Positions 19,528 to 29,315 of a DNA stretch of 64,000 nt are shown here, one piece after another; positions within the stretch are counted from its first letter, which is position 1; every line of letters starts with the position of its first letter. The notes beneath the pieces were generated by a model. That model saw only the letters and a list, made by a program, of their open reading frames with translations. It was not told where the DNA came from and searched no databases. The position numbers were made by a program, and so were the translations under genes. Source of the DNA: OLB9 sp041392785 (GTDB lineage Bacteria > Bacteroidota > Bacteroidia > Chitinophagales > Saprospiraceae); NCBI GenBank assembly GCA_041392785.1, contig JAWKLK010000005.1, positions 124,001-188,000 on the forward strand, in the 5' to 3' direction.

Positions 19528-20769
19528 TTATTCATAGCGCAAAGCCTCAATAGGATCCAATTTTGATGCTTTCATAGCGGGGTAAAGTCCAGATAGAATA
19601 CCAACAACAACACAAACAAAAAGTCCTAACAACATCCAATTCCATGGAACAAAGAATTTTCCTTTTACAGCTGCCGTCACAGCAAACCCAAGCCCTACAC
19701 CCATAACGATTCCTAATAAGCCACCAACTATGCAAATCATGACTGCCTCCATCAGAAACTGAGTCAACACATTTTTCCTTGATGCACCTAAAGCTTTTCT
19801 TATTCCAATCTCGCGAGTTCTTTCAGTGACAGTGACAAGCATAATATTCATCAGGCCAATTGATGCGCCAAGAAGTGTAAGCATGGCTATCACAACAGTG
19901 CTAAGACGGAGGGTGGTAGTCATTTCCTTAAGTGTCGCTAAAATTCCATCACTTTTGCGTATTTCAAAATCGTCCTTATCCGCTACTTTAAGTTGTCTTG
20001 CATTGCGCATCACGGGTATAGCATGATTTACCATTTCATCCATTATGTTCGTTTGACTAGTGCCAACAGCAATACTATATGAAGAATTTGTATTTCCATA
20101 GAGAACTTTAGCATTATATATTGGGATGAACACACGCTGATCATTTGAACCGCCAGATGATGCGCCTTTTGACTTCAATACACCAACAACATCATATTTT
20201 TGAGCATCGATATAAATATGCTTACCTATGGCGTGTTCAGGTATATCATTAAACAGAAGTTTAACAATATCAGCACCAATGATGGCTTTATAATTATTGG
20301 ATTGTGTTTCTGTGGAATTAAAATTTCTACCCACATTCATTTCATAGGCTGATACCCTAAGATAGTTATCATCAATTCCAATTACTCTTGTGGTAGGGTT
20401 TGTTTTTTTATCTAGAAATTTCACTGTGGCGTCTGAAGTACAAAATAGACTTAATGCGGTGTAAGCATCACCATACTTAAAATTGTCTTTAAAAGTCATG
20501 GCTTGTTCAAAACTTATTGGATCTGCTTCTTTCACCACTTTACCTCCATCATTTCTACCCATATTTTCATTGGCTGGGCGGATGCTGATAGAATTGGCGC
20601 CAAGTCTGGAAAAATTATCACTCATCGAAAATAGAATAGTGTCTATTGCAGCCAAAATACCCACAAGACAAGTTATGCCAACTGCGATAATCAACAAAGT
20701 CAGTGAAGATCTAAGAAGATTTGTCTTCAATGACTGTAATGCCAACAATATGGTTTCTGAATATTTCAA
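19528..20769 (-). CDS. MacB/FtsX-type ABC transporter permease
   Basis: 413-residue inner-membrane protein: one N-terminal helix, a large periplasmic MacB core domain (about 50-270) and a C-terminal FtsX domain with three helices. The motif RTREIGIRKALGASRKNVL, typical of this class, lies at the start of the FtsX part. Such permeases use ATP hydrolysis in the cytoplasm to move periplasmic components, lipoproteins or small molecules. The cognate ATPase is not adjacent. The only reasonable start is a TTG (20767-20769), giving the usual MKYSETILLALQSLKTN beginning. Confidence 0.88.
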   Translation of the reverse strand: MKYSETILLALQSLKTNLLRSSLTLLIIAVGITCLVGILAAIDTILFSMSDNFSRLGANSISIRPANENMGRNDGGKVVKEADPISFEQAMTFKDNFKYGDAYTALSLFCTSDATVKFLDKKTNPTTRVIGIDDNYLRVSAYEMNVGRNFNSTETQSNNYKAIIGADIVKLLFNDIPEHAIGKHIYIDAQKYDVVGVLKSKGASSGGSNDQRVFIPIYNAKVLYGNTNSSYSIAVGTSQTNIMDEMVNHAIPVMRNARQLKVADKDDFEIRKSDGILATLKEMTTTLRLSTVVIAMLTLLGASIGLMNIMLVTVTERTREIGIRKALGASRKNVLTQFLMEAVMICIVGGLLGIVMGVGLGFAVTAAVKGKFFVPWNWMLLGLFVCVVVGILSGLYPAMKASKLDPIEALRYE

Positions 20770-20808
20770 TATAAACTATACATTATCAGACCATAAAGGT
20801 AATTATTA

Positions 20809-21594
20809 ATGCAAAAGATGATTGAATTTTTAGAAAATACCTACTTTTATCCGACCAAAGATATCAATATGGATATTATTTTTGAACCTACCCTCCCTTA
20901 CAAAAACTTTACAGCCTTTCATTGGCTCCCAATTCTAATTATTGCCATTTTTGGCGCTATGATAATGCGGTGGGCAATAAAAAAATCTGTCGATACACAG
21001 TACAAAATCCTATTTTATCTTAGCTTGTTTCCATTTAGTTCGGTAGTCGGGAGGATGATTTTGACATATTTTGATGGAATATTCACATTGAAAGATGAAC
21101 TTCCATTTCACCTATGTAGGACATTGGCAATCATACTTCCTTTTCTCATCTTAAAAAGAAATTTATTTTGGCTTAAGGTTTGCTACTTTCTCATTATTGT
21201 CGGTACACTACAAGCATTAATTACGCCGGATCTCGACTATCTCCCTCCTCATTATTCTTATTTTTCATATTGGATTACTCATGGTTTTCTAGTGTTATTA
21301 CCTGTGTATTGGGTCTTAGTATTAAGAATTGGTCCATCCTTTATCCATTTAAAATATGCTTTCTATACTGCCAATGTGTATTTAATATGCACTTTAATAA
21401 TCAATAGCATACTTGGGTCAAATTATTTTTATTCTTCACACAAACCTGTCGGTGGATCAATGTTGGATTTTTTCGGACCTTGGCCTATGTATCTACTTGT
21501 GGTAGAAGTTGTAGCCGTTGTATTATTTTATCTTGCTTTTCTGCCGTTTATTAAAAAGAAGACGGAGAAAAAATTTCAAGAAGTCAATGCTTGA
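20809..21594 (+). CDS. TIGR02206/YwaF family membrane protein
   Basis: 261-residue integral membrane protein with about seven hydrophobic segments. Family-typical features are the ELPFHLCR motif after the third helix, the GTLQALITPD segment and the HG motif in the following helix. The family is common in Firmicutes and Bacteroidota and has no established function. It converges on the DUF3810 gene and overlaps its 3' end by 11 nt. Confidence 0.8.
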   Translation: MQKMIEFLENTYFYPTKDINMDIIFEPTLPYKNFTAFHWLPILIIAIFGAMIMRWAIKKSVDTQYKILFYLSLFPFSSVVGRMILTYFDGIFTLKDELPFHLCRTLAIILPFLILKRNLFWLKVCYFLIIVGTLQALITPDLDYLPPHYSYFSYWITHGFLVLLPVYWVLVLRIGPSFIHLKYAFYTANVYLICTLIINSILGSNYFYSSHKPVGGSMLDFFGPWPMYLLVVEVVAVVLFYLAFLPFIKKKTEKKFQEVNA

Positions 21595-22687
21595 AAGTTT
21601 TGTCATACCTAAGTTTTAGATCAATGATTTGATTATAACTTTGTAGTCCAGCTTGAACATTGTTTTGTTTAAGGTAGGTATCGTAAACTATATCTCTTAG
21701 TTCCGGTAGTATATCTGGATAACGATCATTATTCTGTCTGATTTCTTTAAGGTCATTCTTGACACCAGGTATTAATGCACCATAGATGATTTTTCCTGTA
21801 TGTATATTTTGCTTCAGTATTTCAAAATATAAATACTTCCAGTATGTAAGCCAACCAGAATATTGTATGAAATTGTCATGGGACTGAATACAAGTCATAA
21901 GTCCAATAAAATTGCATTCTCCCTCATCCGTGATACCATAACCATGGGCTAACTCATGTGCATTGGTAAATGGCCACTGTAATACATGCAATCCCCCATC
22001 AATATGACCCTCACCAATGTATGGCCAATAAAACCCAGCAGTAGAAAATCGCAATAAAAAGCCATCAGGCTTAAGTTTTCGAATTCGGATACTTTGAGTC
22101 GCTGGAATATTCCATGAATTCAGAATTTTTTGTTCTATTTGTGCTATATGGTGCGCATCACTCTTATAAATTCTATGCGGATTCAATGCTGAAGTATCAG
22201 AAGAAATCCTTTCACGCACAGCATTCACACTGTCTGTTACTGATTGCATTTCTTGAATTAATATGACAGAATCCTGTATGACTTGCGATAATTTCAATGT
22301 TTCACTTAAGCTAGGTCTGAAATAATGGATGCCCCACAAAAAATAGAATAAAAAATATAACCAGCCTGCAAAATTTATAGCCTGAAGTATGGATGTAGTG
22401 ATGTTAATCTTTCTCAAAACCAAACCTCGTATGAATTTCGTTACACAAATGGCTAAAATGACAATAAAAATATGTAACAATGGTATCGGAACCCAATACA
22501 ACAATACTGCGTAAAAGTACCTTATAGAGCTGAAAATATATGTATCATAAAGTCCGTGAATGGAGAATCTTAATGTGGTATGGTACAGAAAAAGGAATAT
22601 CCAAGTAAATATGCCTAGAACCAAACCCGAATATTGTATTCTGATTTTCCTTTTCACATCATCAAATAAAATTTTTGAATTAGGCAT
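21584..22687 (-). CDS. DUF3810 membrane protein, putative zinc peptidase
   Basis: 367-residue protein with three N-terminal membrane helices and a soluble C-terminal domain containing HELAHGYG (His at about 244) followed by DEGECNF, a zincin-like HExxH pattern with a downstream acidic ligand. Protease activity is plausible but unproven for DUF3810. The first codons (MPNS) are encoded by the terminal repeat of the neighbouring IS element: the ATG lies inside the IS end. The pre-insertion start may have been the GTG at the codon for Val 11 or something upstream that is now cut off. Confidence 0.82.
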   Translation of the reverse strand: MPNSKILFDDVKRKIRIQYSGLVLGIFTWIFLFLYHTTLRFSIHGLYDTYIFSSIRYFYAVLLYWVPIPLLHIFIVILAICVTKFIRGLVLRKINITTSILQAINFAGWLYFLFYFLWGIHYFRPSLSETLKLSQVIQDSVILIQEMQSVTDSVNAVRERISSDTSALNPHRIYKSDAHHIAQIEQKILNSWNIPATQSIRIRKLKPDGFLLRFSTAGFYWPYIGEGHIDGGLHVLQWPFTNAHELAHGYGITDEGECNFIGLMTCIQSHDNFIQYSGWLTYWKYLYFEILKQNIHTGKIIYGALIPGVKNDLKEIRQNNDRYPDILPELRDIVYDTYLKQNNVQAGLQSYNQIIDLKLRYDKTFKH

Positions 22688-22707
22688 ATTATAAATGAAT
22701 TTAACCC

Positions 22708-22728
22708 CTATATTTGCTACAAATATAG
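22708..22728. promoter_or_regulatory. palindromic bidirectional promoter-like box in IS copy 1
   Basis: CTATATTTG-CTA-CAAATATAG is a perfect 9-bp palindrome around 3 nt. It places a TATATTTG box on both strands. On the minus strand a TTTTG (22744-22748) lies 16 nt upstream of the box, giving an outward-reading promoter candidate aimed at the DUF3810 gene. The same sequence is present at the outer end of copy 2 (about 49120-49140). Confidence 0.5.
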
Positions 22729-22736
22729 TTAATATA

Positions 22737-23627
22737 ATGGAAGCAAAATTTAAAAGCCTATCAATATTTGAGTTTCAGAGCAAATTTCCTGATGAAGATT
22801 CTTGTTATGCTTATTTATCAGAATTAAAGTGGAAAGGTGGTTATGAATGTCCCAAATGCAAACATAAAAAGCATTGCAAAGGCATCAACAAATACGATCG
22901 GCAATGTACTAAATGTGGATATCTAGAGAGTCCAACGGCTGGTTCTCTGTTTCATAAAGTAAAATTTTCAATCCTTAAAGCGTTTTGGATTGTGTATTAT
23001 GTTTCAACGAGTAAAAAAGGAATTGCATCTACTGAACTAAGTCGAAAACTTGATTTAAGACAAAAGACATGTTGGATGTTTAAGCAAAAAGTCATGCAAG
23101 CCATGGCTAGTAGTGGAGATAATCTTTTGACTGGCAAAGTAGAAGTTGATGAGTTCGTGATCGGTCAGCAAGAGGAAGGCGTAGTTGGGAGGAAAAATAA
23201 GAATAAAAGATTGATAGTCATAGCCATAGAAAAAGGTGGGAAAGGAGCTGGCCGCATATATGCTAAACAAATTGATAGATCGACAAAGAATAATTTGAAA
23301 ACTTTCATGGATAAAACCATTTCAAAGTCAGCAGAAATAAAAACCGATGCTTGGTCGTCATATCGAAGTTTAGAGAAAGAAATGCCAAATCTCAAAACGG
23401 AGAAATCGAAGAAGAAAGGAAGTAATTTTACAGTAATGCATCGAATAATTATGGGATTTAAATCTTGGTTGAGAGGCATACATGGTCACGCTAAACATCT
23501 GCAATACTATCTAGATGAATATTGTTACAGATACAATCGAAACAAGATGAAGGAGGGTATTTTTGATAATCTACTACTGCGAATGATAAAGCACAAACCT
23601 GTTCCATATAAAACACTAATTGCTTAA
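22737..23627 (+). CDS. IS1595-family transposase
   Basis: 296-residue ISXO2-like transposase. An N-terminal zinc ribbon (CPKCKHKKHC and CTKCGYLE, about residues 37-63) precedes the DDE-type domain, with Asp in KVEVDEFVIG (about 140), Asp in IKTDAWSSY (about 205) and the C-terminal His/Asn region ending GHAKHLQYYLDEYCYRYNR. The reading frame is intact, so this copy may be active. I chose the ATG at 22737, 60 nt inside the element; an in-frame ATG at 22695 is less family-like. Confidence 0.93.
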   Translation: MEAKFKSLSIFEFQSKFPDEDSCYAYLSELKWKGGYECPKCKHKKHCKGINKYDRQCTKCGYLESPTAGSLFHKVKFSILKAFWIVYYVSTSKKGIASTELSRKLDLRQKTCWMFKQKVMQAMASSGDNLLTGKVEVDEFVIGQQEEGVVGRKNKNKRLIVIAIEKGGKGAGRIYAKQIDRSTKNNLKTFMDKTISKSAEIKTDAWSSYRSLEKEMPNLKTEKSKKKGSNFTVMHRIIMGFKSWLRGIHGHAKHLQYYLDEYCYRYNRNKMKEGIFDNLLLRMIKHKPVPYKTLIA

Positions 23628-23685
23628 ATGCCTAATTCTATAAAATTTAAAAAGTTGAATTTAGTTTTGTAGTGCCCTAAAATGA

Positions 23686-24924
23686 TCAACTGATGATTAC
23701 CCTTTGCTTTTGGTAATGTGGATTCTCTTTTAGGTATTGATATTTTTCAATTAGTTTTTTGGCGTTATTGGCATGGTCGTAATACTCTTTTACAAATTCC
23801 AGTGCGTTTTTACCCATGGTCTCTGCATGAATTTTACCGGATAAAACTGCTGAGATTTTATCTAAAAAAGCCTGTGGATTATCTGCTATCAGTATTTCTT
23901 TACCGTCTTCGGCGTCTATGCCTTCCATTCCAAGGGTTGTAGTGATCACAACTTTACTCAATGCCATGCCTTCCAAAATTTTAACTCGCATCCCGCTACC
24001 AGAAAATAATGGAACCACCATCATGCCGTAAGTATTAATAAATTCAACAGCATCTGACACCTCACCATGAATGACCACATTTTTTACTTTTAAGTTTGCG
24101 ATCTCAGGTGGCGTATTTCGACCAGCTACATGTAATTTTATCTCTGGAAAAGATGAATGGACTAATGGCCAAACTTTCTCTAAAAACCACTGTAATCCCT
24201 CCAAATTTGGTCTCCAATCTAAAGCTCCAATAAAGCACAAGTCCTGAAGGTAGCTTTGTTTTTTCGGTATTTTTATATAATTTTTTAGGTCTAAGCCTAT
24301 TGGTGAAGAAATAGCCCCATTTTTATATCCTAAGTCTTTAAATTTCAATAAATCACGCTCAGAAACTGAAATAAGATAATCATATTCATTGAGTTTGCCA
24401 AGTTCAAATCTTTTTAGCTTTGATGTAAGATACTTCAAATACCAGCGTTTAGGCAGAAATGAGGTATTATTTGATATCCTTTCCCATATTTCAAACTCAA
24501 TATTGTGCGCTCTCATAGTGACTAGAGCATTTGAATGCGCCTTGATAATGTTAATATATGGTGCCAAATAAAGTGTCTCTAGTTGCACTACATCATAATC
24601 ATTTTTTTTCAATAATTCAATCAACTTATCCGTAAATTCTGAACATACGAATCGGCTTACATGATACGAATCTTTTGAAAATAAATTTCTAAATGCATCA
24701 ATAGCGTTTACTTGGTTGTCTAGTTTGGTTACATGGATTTCTTTGTAATGATTATATTCCTCTGGCAAGAGATTGATATCCATGTAATGTTTGGTGGTAT
24801 TCATGCTTAGTAGGGATACATCGCATCCCAGTTGACTCATAGCATGGCTTAAGTAAGTGACAGCTATGGACTCACCGTCTTTGAGTGGATAAGGAAACTT
24901 TTTGCACAACTGGAGGATTCTCAT
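23686..24924 (-). CDS. glycosyltransferase family 4-type
   Basis: 412-residue GT-B glycosyltransferase. The N-terminal acceptor domain starts MRILQLCKKFPYPLKDGESI, which decides the start at 24924 although the frame is open for 35 more codons. The C-terminal donor domain contains FIGALDWRPNLEGLQWFLE, then VVPLFSGSGMRVKILEGMA with the nucleotide-sugar-binding Glu region. It is probably cytoplasmic and acts in surface polysaccharide or lipid-linked sugar synthesis; donor and acceptor unknown. It stands alone next to the IS, with no other capsule genes nearby. Confidence 0.88.
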   Translation of the reverse strand: MRILQLCKKFPYPLKDGESIAVTYLSHAMSQLGCDVSLLSMNTTKHYMDINLLPEEYNHYKEIHVTKLDNQVNAIDAFRNLFSKDSYHVSRFVCSEFTDKLIELLKKNDYDVVQLETLYLAPYINIIKAHSNALVTMRAHNIEFEIWERISNNTSFLPKRWYLKYLTSKLKRFELGKLNEYDYLISVSERDLLKFKDLGYKNGAISSPIGLDLKNYIKIPKKQSYLQDLCFIGALDWRPNLEGLQWFLEKVWPLVHSSFPEIKLHVAGRNTPPEIANLKVKNVVIHGEVSDAVEFINTYGMMVVPLFSGSGMRVKILEGMALSKVVITTTLGMEGIDAEDGKEILIADNPQAFLDKISAVLSGKIHAETMGKNALEFVKEYYDHANNAKKLIEKYQYLKENPHYQKQRVIIS

Positions 24925-25261
24925 AAAGAAAAAACTATCGGTTACTTGAATTTGGGCGTCAAAGTTAACCATTTTTCTCCTATTTATGAATAATATTAGG
25001 AAAATAATCCCAAAAACTATTTTCTTCACAACAGTACGAATACCATTGCCCTATATTCAACTTATTCTAAACAGATAATGTAAAAATTTTGGTTATTGCT
25101 CTATAACTGAGTTTGACTTTTCGCCTTTTGTTTTAAATTTTGTAAAATCGCTATTATAACTACAACTATAGCAAAGTTATTGTGCAAAATGTTAACATTT
25201 TATTAAAAAAAACAAAACCATAATCGATAAATTGATAGACTAAAAGTCAGGAAATTAATTT

Positions 25262-25299
25262 AAAAAAAAAGGGGGCGACTTCAAAAATCTCCCCTTTTT
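25262..25299 (-). terminator. terminator of the T9SS-sorted protein gene
   Basis: On the minus strand a stem of AAAAAGGGG with CCCCTTTTT type pairing closes a loop of about 15 nt and ends in a long T-run, 24 nt past the stop codon at 25323. The 25030-25261 stretch upstream of the glycosyltransferase is AT-rich with nothing else recognised. Confidence 0.8.
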
Positions 25300-25322
25300 A
25301 TCATCCAAAAAAGAATTTGTTT

Positions 25323-26312
25323 TTAATACTTGACTACTTTAAGAGTTTCTTTGGTGTTTTCACCTTGTATTTCCACATAATAGATTCCTGACCTCAGCTC
25401 TTCAATATTGATACTTTGTGTAGCACTTAGATTCCTGTAAGAAGCAACCGATTGACCCTGTGTGTTATACACTATTACATTATATTTATCCAAGTCTGTT
25501 GCAACTGTCAGCAGACCATTAGTGCTCTTAGGTGTAATAATTACGCTACCTTTGGACTCATGTCTTACGGACTTCACATGACTATACGAATATTTACCAT
25601 CGAAATCTGTTTGTTTAATACGATAGTAGTTGACTCCCGGCATCGGCTTTTCGTCTGTGAAACTATAGGATAGTTCTTCAGAGCTATTACCTGCACCTGC
25701 TATCTCACCGATAGATTCAAAATATCTAGCATCTGTTGATCTTTCAATGGTAAAGTAATCGTTGTTGGTTTCGGAAGATGTGCAGAAATTAATAATTGTC
25801 CTATTTGAATTGTCAAATAAGTCAAATGATTTCAGTAAGATGGGTAATAAACCACATACATCATCTCCGGTAATTACTTCATAAGTCAATTGATAAGCTT
25901 CATCAAGCCTATTTCCATATCCACTAAAGGTAACAGCAACAACAGTTGATCCATTATTATAAAAACACCCAGAACCTTCAGCATTACTTGAACCACTAGT
26001 ACCTGAACCTGTAAAAAGATTAATATTTGTAGATCCATATGAGACAGTCACACTTTCTCCACCATCATATCTAAAGCCTGTAGAAGTACCACAACCATTG
26101 CCTTGATTGAAAGAATATTCAACTCGACTACCTGATGGAACATTAATAGTCACTGATTGAACTCTAGCGCCACAGAGGTCTACAGTTCCTGGGCATGTAT
26201 TGCCATTTCCTGTAGAACCACACGTCCCAGAGGTACCGCCAATAAGAACAGTGGTTTGCGAATATGATATCGTAGTTAGACAAAGTAATAAAAGTAAAAT
26301 AAACACTCTCAT
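25323..26312 (-). CDS. secreted protein with T9SS type A sorting domain
   Basis: 329-residue exported protein. A signal peptide ends near residue 19 (TISYSQ). The following 130 residues are Gly/Ser/Thr/Cys-rich and beta-like (for example TSGTCGSTGNGNTCPGT), with paired cysteines, and belong to no family I recognise. A short linker domain common before sorting domains (LPILLKSFDLFDNSNRTII to YYRIKQTDFDGKYSYS) leads to a C-terminal type A sorting domain ending in ETLKVVKY. It should be carried to the cell surface or medium by the type IX system. Confidence 0.8.
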   Translation of the reverse strand: MRVFILLLLLCLTTISYSQTTVLIGGTSGTCGSTGNGNTCPGTVDLCGARVQSVTINVPSGSRVEYSFNQGNGCGTSTGFRYDGGESVTVSYGSTNINLFTGSGTSGSSNAEGSGCFYNNGSTVVAVTFSGYGNRLDEAYQLTYEVITGDDVCGLLPILLKSFDLFDNSNRTIINFCTSSETNNDYFTIERSTDARYFESIGEIAGAGNSSEELSYSFTDEKPMPGVNYYRIKQTDFDGKYSYSHVKSVRHESKGSVIITPKSTNGLLTVATDLDKYNVIVYNTQGQSVASYRNLSATQSINIEELRSGIYYVEIQGENTKETLKVVKY

Positions 26313-26572
26313 AATAAAAAAATTAGTTAATAATATTGTGAAAAAATAAACATTGTGTGCACAAAACTAAGCACTTCTATTTATTTCTTACCTATTGATT
26401 TACAAGTTTTTATATGAATTTTTTGTTAAGTTTTCTAACTGTTTGATTTTTTACTACTGTATATATTACTAATCCTTGCCATGTGTTAGCATATAGTTGT
26501 AGTTTTAATCCCAATGGTATCTTTCAGTGATTAAATGGTAGGAATTTTTATGTAAGTGGATTTATAAAAAAT
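26313..26572. other. intergenic stretch, nothing recognised
   Basis: About 260 nt of AT-rich DNA upstream of the T9SS protein and downstream of the amidohydrolase cluster. No gene, strong hairpin or repeat was seen. Confidence 0.5.
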
Positions 26573-27868
26573 CTATTTTTCTAATCCCGGATCCCTTTGA
26601 AGAAACTCATCGTTAAGCAGGGTTTGTCTGCTCTCTAATGGTATCTTCCATCCCTTGATAAAAAGATGTAGTATTTTAGTTTTTGGCTCGAAGGGATCTC
26701 CATCACTTACAAAGATGTTGCCTATTTTACCCTTTTTAAGGCTACCATATGTGTCGCTGACTCCAAAAATCTCAGCAGGTGTAAGTGTAATTGCTCTTAA
26801 AGCTGCATCAACTCCTGCACCATATGTTGCCGCAAAACCTGCATTAAAGGGTAGATTTCGTACATTCTCAGCGTCATTGGTGCGGATTGCTACCTTTACG
26901 CCTGCTTTGAGTAATTTTGATACATTGGAATATGCGACATCATACCTATCTATTTCTCTGCCGGGGACGGCGAGTACTGGCCCAGTGATCACAGGTATTT
27001 TTGCTTTGGCAATCTCATCTGCAACTCTCCATCCTTCTGCAACTCCCATGAAAACTGCTTTGATTTTCCATTTTTCAACCCATTGTATTGCTGAAAGAAT
27101 GTCTTCTTTACTATTTACCTCAATAAAACATTGCGTTTTACCTTGGATTACTGGTAATAAGGCCTTCATCTGTGGATTGTAGTCATTCATGGATTTATTT
27201 AGCGTCTTTGAAAGTGAATCCATTTGTGCAAACGTTGTGGCATTTTCCCAGATATCATTGAGCTTTTTAAGAGCCTTCTCATTGTCTTTTTTAATTTCCT
27301 CTGGAGATCTTTTGTCAAAACGGCCTTTTCTTCCCAATGATGGAAATTGAAGGATAACACCTTCAGCGCCAGCATACATCTGGTCTGCGGTATAACCGTG
27401 TAAATTGATCAGTGCGCCCATTCCAGGGAAAAGGCCTCCCTGTGGTTTTGCAAACACTGTGGTCACACCGTTCACTCTTGTCACTGGGATAGAGACAGAA
27501 TTTGGATTTACAGCTGTCAGTGCTCTCATATGAGGAATAAAATCCCCTAATTCATCAAAATCATTTGATAATGAAATAGATTCTATCTCTGCTAAACCTA
27601 ATCTACAACCACTGTCTATAAAACCTGGGTAGATATGTTTTCCTGTACAATCTATTTCAACTGCCCCAGAAGGAATTGACACATTCGACCCTAATTCTGC
27701 AATACTGCCATCCTTGATAATGATTGTGCCTAGAAATGTTCCATTTTCAACGGTGTGTAATGTACCATTAGTAAGGGCAAAAGTGCCAAATATGGATTTC
27801 TGAACTTGCTGACCAGACAGATTAAGCGCTAAGATGGCAGAAAATATAAATGCTGAAAATAACTTCAT
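26573..27868 (-). CDS. amidohydrolase-like protein with degenerate metal site
   Basis: 431-residue protein with a signal peptide (to about residue 20, LNLSGQ) and the fold pattern of the imidazolonepropionase-like amidohydrolases: N-terminal beta domain, TIM barrel and returning beta strands. The usual HxH after the first barrel strand is replaced (GFIDSGCRLG), and the late catalytic Asp region reads VAIRTNDAENVRN, so hydrolytic activity is doubtful. It is the third gene of a minus-strand run of three paralogues, separated from the second by 2 nt. Confidence 0.8.
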   Translation of the reverse strand: MKLFSAFIFSAILALNLSGQQVQKSIFGTFALTNGTLHTVENGTFLGTIIIKDGSIAELGSNVSIPSGAVEIDCTGKHIYPGFIDSGCRLGLAEIESISLSNDFDELGDFIPHMRALTAVNPNSVSIPVTRVNGVTTVFAKPQGGLFPGMGALINLHGYTADQMYAGAEGVILQFPSLGRKGRFDKRSPEEIKKDNEKALKKLNDIWENATTFAQMDSLSKTLNKSMNDYNPQMKALLPVIQGKTQCFIEVNSKEDILSAIQWVEKWKIKAVFMGVAEGWRVADEIAKAKIPVITGPVLAVPGREIDRYDVAYSNVSKLLKAGVKVAIRTNDAENVRNLPFNAGFAATYGAGVDAALRAITLTPAEIFGVSDTYGSLKKGKIGNIFVSDGDPFEPKTKILHLFIKGWKIPLESRQTLLNDEFLQRDPGLEK

Positions 27869-27870
27869 GA

Positions 27871-29223
27871 TTAATGAGACTGATGATTGTGATGTTCAAA
27901 TAATAGATCTTCCAAACCTTGGAGGCAACTATGATGATCGCCGGAATGTTCGATAAACTGCGAATATTTTTCATTGGGATTGATAGACACACGCATATCA
28001 TCTGGATCTTTATGTATGTCAAATTCGATTTTTCCATCCACAATAGTGTATTGGCACACAGCATAAATTGACAGTGGATTATGGTTAAATATAGCTACAT
28101 CTCCGTCCTTTCCAACTTCGATTGAACCCACTCTTTGTTCAATTCCCAACTGTTTTGCTGGATTAATAGTGATCAATGCTAGAGCTTGGTCGTCAGACAG
28201 GTCACCATATCGTTGTGTCTTGGCAGCTTCGTGATTGAGATGCCTTATTAGCTCATCAGAATCAGAATTTATAGATGTGGTGACACCATTCTTGGTCAGT
28301 ATCGCAGCATTATAGGCGGTAGAATAATATACCTCAAATTTGTATGCCCACCAATCAGAAAAGACGGAAGCTGTAGCGCCAAAAGCAGCGAGCTCAGGAG
28401 CAACTTTGAATCCTTCATTGACGTGCTGAAAACAGATTTTATTGACTCCATAATCTTTGAGGACAGAAAGTAACATCAAAATTTCGTCTGCCCGATAAGA
28501 ATGACAGTGTATAAGGATTTCACCCTTCAATATATCAGATATAACTCCATGTTGCCTATTGTATTCAGGCATAACTTTGGATGTTCCGGTATTATAATCA
28601 TTCCACTGTTTCTGATATACCAAGGCTTGAGCAAAAGCATCTCTAAATACTTGTTCTACGCCCATACGCGTTGCTGGTACTATCTTTTGACCTTCGCCGT
28701 GAACTCTGATTGGATTTTCTCCCAATGCAAATTTTATTGTACGCGGAGCACCTTGCATTTTCAAACTGTCAGGATCCAATGTTCCGTACCGATGTTTTAT
28801 GGTTTGGCATTGCCCACCAATAGCGTTGGCAGAGCCATGCATAGCATGTGAAATACTGACACCGCCGGCAAGCGCTCTATAAATTGCTATATCCAAAGGG
28901 TCTAATCCATCACCTACATAGACTTCTGCAGTCACTGGTTTTGATGCTTCATTCACCACGTCTAGACCAATGTGCGAATGTGCGTCAATTATGCCAGGCA
29001 TCACATACATATCCTTGGCATCAATAATTTTGACATGCTGTGGCGCAGAAATGTCTTTACCTATTTTCGAAATTTTTCCACTTTCAATTAAAATATCGGT
29101 GTCAGATAATGTTCCATTAGTTATGGTAAGAACTGTACCATTTTTAATCAAAATACTTTGGCAAAAAATCGAGTATGCTGGCAATATCAGCCATGCTATA
29201 AAAGTCCATTGTTTCATCTGCAT
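27871..29223 (-). CDS. amidohydrolase with intact metal site
   Basis: 450-residue secreted amidohydrolase (signal peptide to about residue 21). The binuclear metal motifs are present: HxH in GIIDAHSHIG, the mid-barrel ILIHCHSYR, FQHVNEG and the late catalytic Asp in TSINSDSDE. Substrate unknown; relatives are annotated as imidazolonepropionase-like or prolidase-like. It is the middle gene of the three-gene run and the only one with the full set of ligands, so I infer that the other two are partners of this active subunit or diverged copies. The C-terminus is His-rich (EHHNHQSH). Confidence 0.88.
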   Translation of the reverse strand: MQMKQWTFIAWLILPAYSIFCQSILIKNGTVLTITNGTLSDTDILIESGKISKIGKDISAPQHVKIIDAKDMYVMPGIIDAHSHIGLDVVNEASKPVTAEVYVGDGLDPLDIAIYRALAGGVSISHAMHGSANAIGGQCQTIKHRYGTLDPDSLKMQGAPRTIKFALGENPIRVHGEGQKIVPATRMGVEQVFRDAFAQALVYQKQWNDYNTGTSKVMPEYNRQHGVISDILKGEILIHCHSYRADEILMLLSVLKDYGVNKICFQHVNEGFKVAPELAAFGATASVFSDWWAYKFEVYYSTAYNAAILTKNGVTTSINSDSDELIRHLNHEAAKTQRYGDLSDDQALALITINPAKQLGIEQRVGSIEVGKDGDVAIFNHNPLSIYAVCQYTIVDGKIEFDIHKDPDDMRVSINPNEKYSQFIEHSGDHHSCLQGLEDLLFEHHNHQSH

Positions 29224-29253
29224 ATTTTATTTGATTTTTATTGTCAGATGGAA

Positions 29254-29315
29254 TTCGCATGAAAATAATCTTCAAGGTTTGTGTACCACAAAGATGGTTC
29301 ATGCTCATTTCATGT
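29254..29315 (-). repeat. 62-bp dispersed palindromic element, copy A
   Basis: On the minus strand this segment matches 51290-51351 at about 58 of 62 positions. It lies between two co-directional amidohydrolase genes and just touches the stop codon of the upstream one. Inside it, GCATGAA pairs with TTCATGC and ACCA pairs with TGGT, so the element can fold. Confidence 0.8.

Larger units (their letters stand above)
22677..23638 (+). mobile_element. IS1595-family (ISXO2-like) insertion sequence, copy 1
   Basis: 962-bp element, bounded by comparison with the second copy at 48211-49171. Ends are GAATTAGGCAT and its inverted complement ATGCCTAATTC. One transposase gene fills most of it. The flanks show only an imperfect AT-rich direct repeat (ATAAAATTT on both sides, slightly offset in context), so the target duplication has either decayed or is not certain. 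The left end sits exactly at the 5' end of the DUF3810 gene. Confidence 0.9.
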
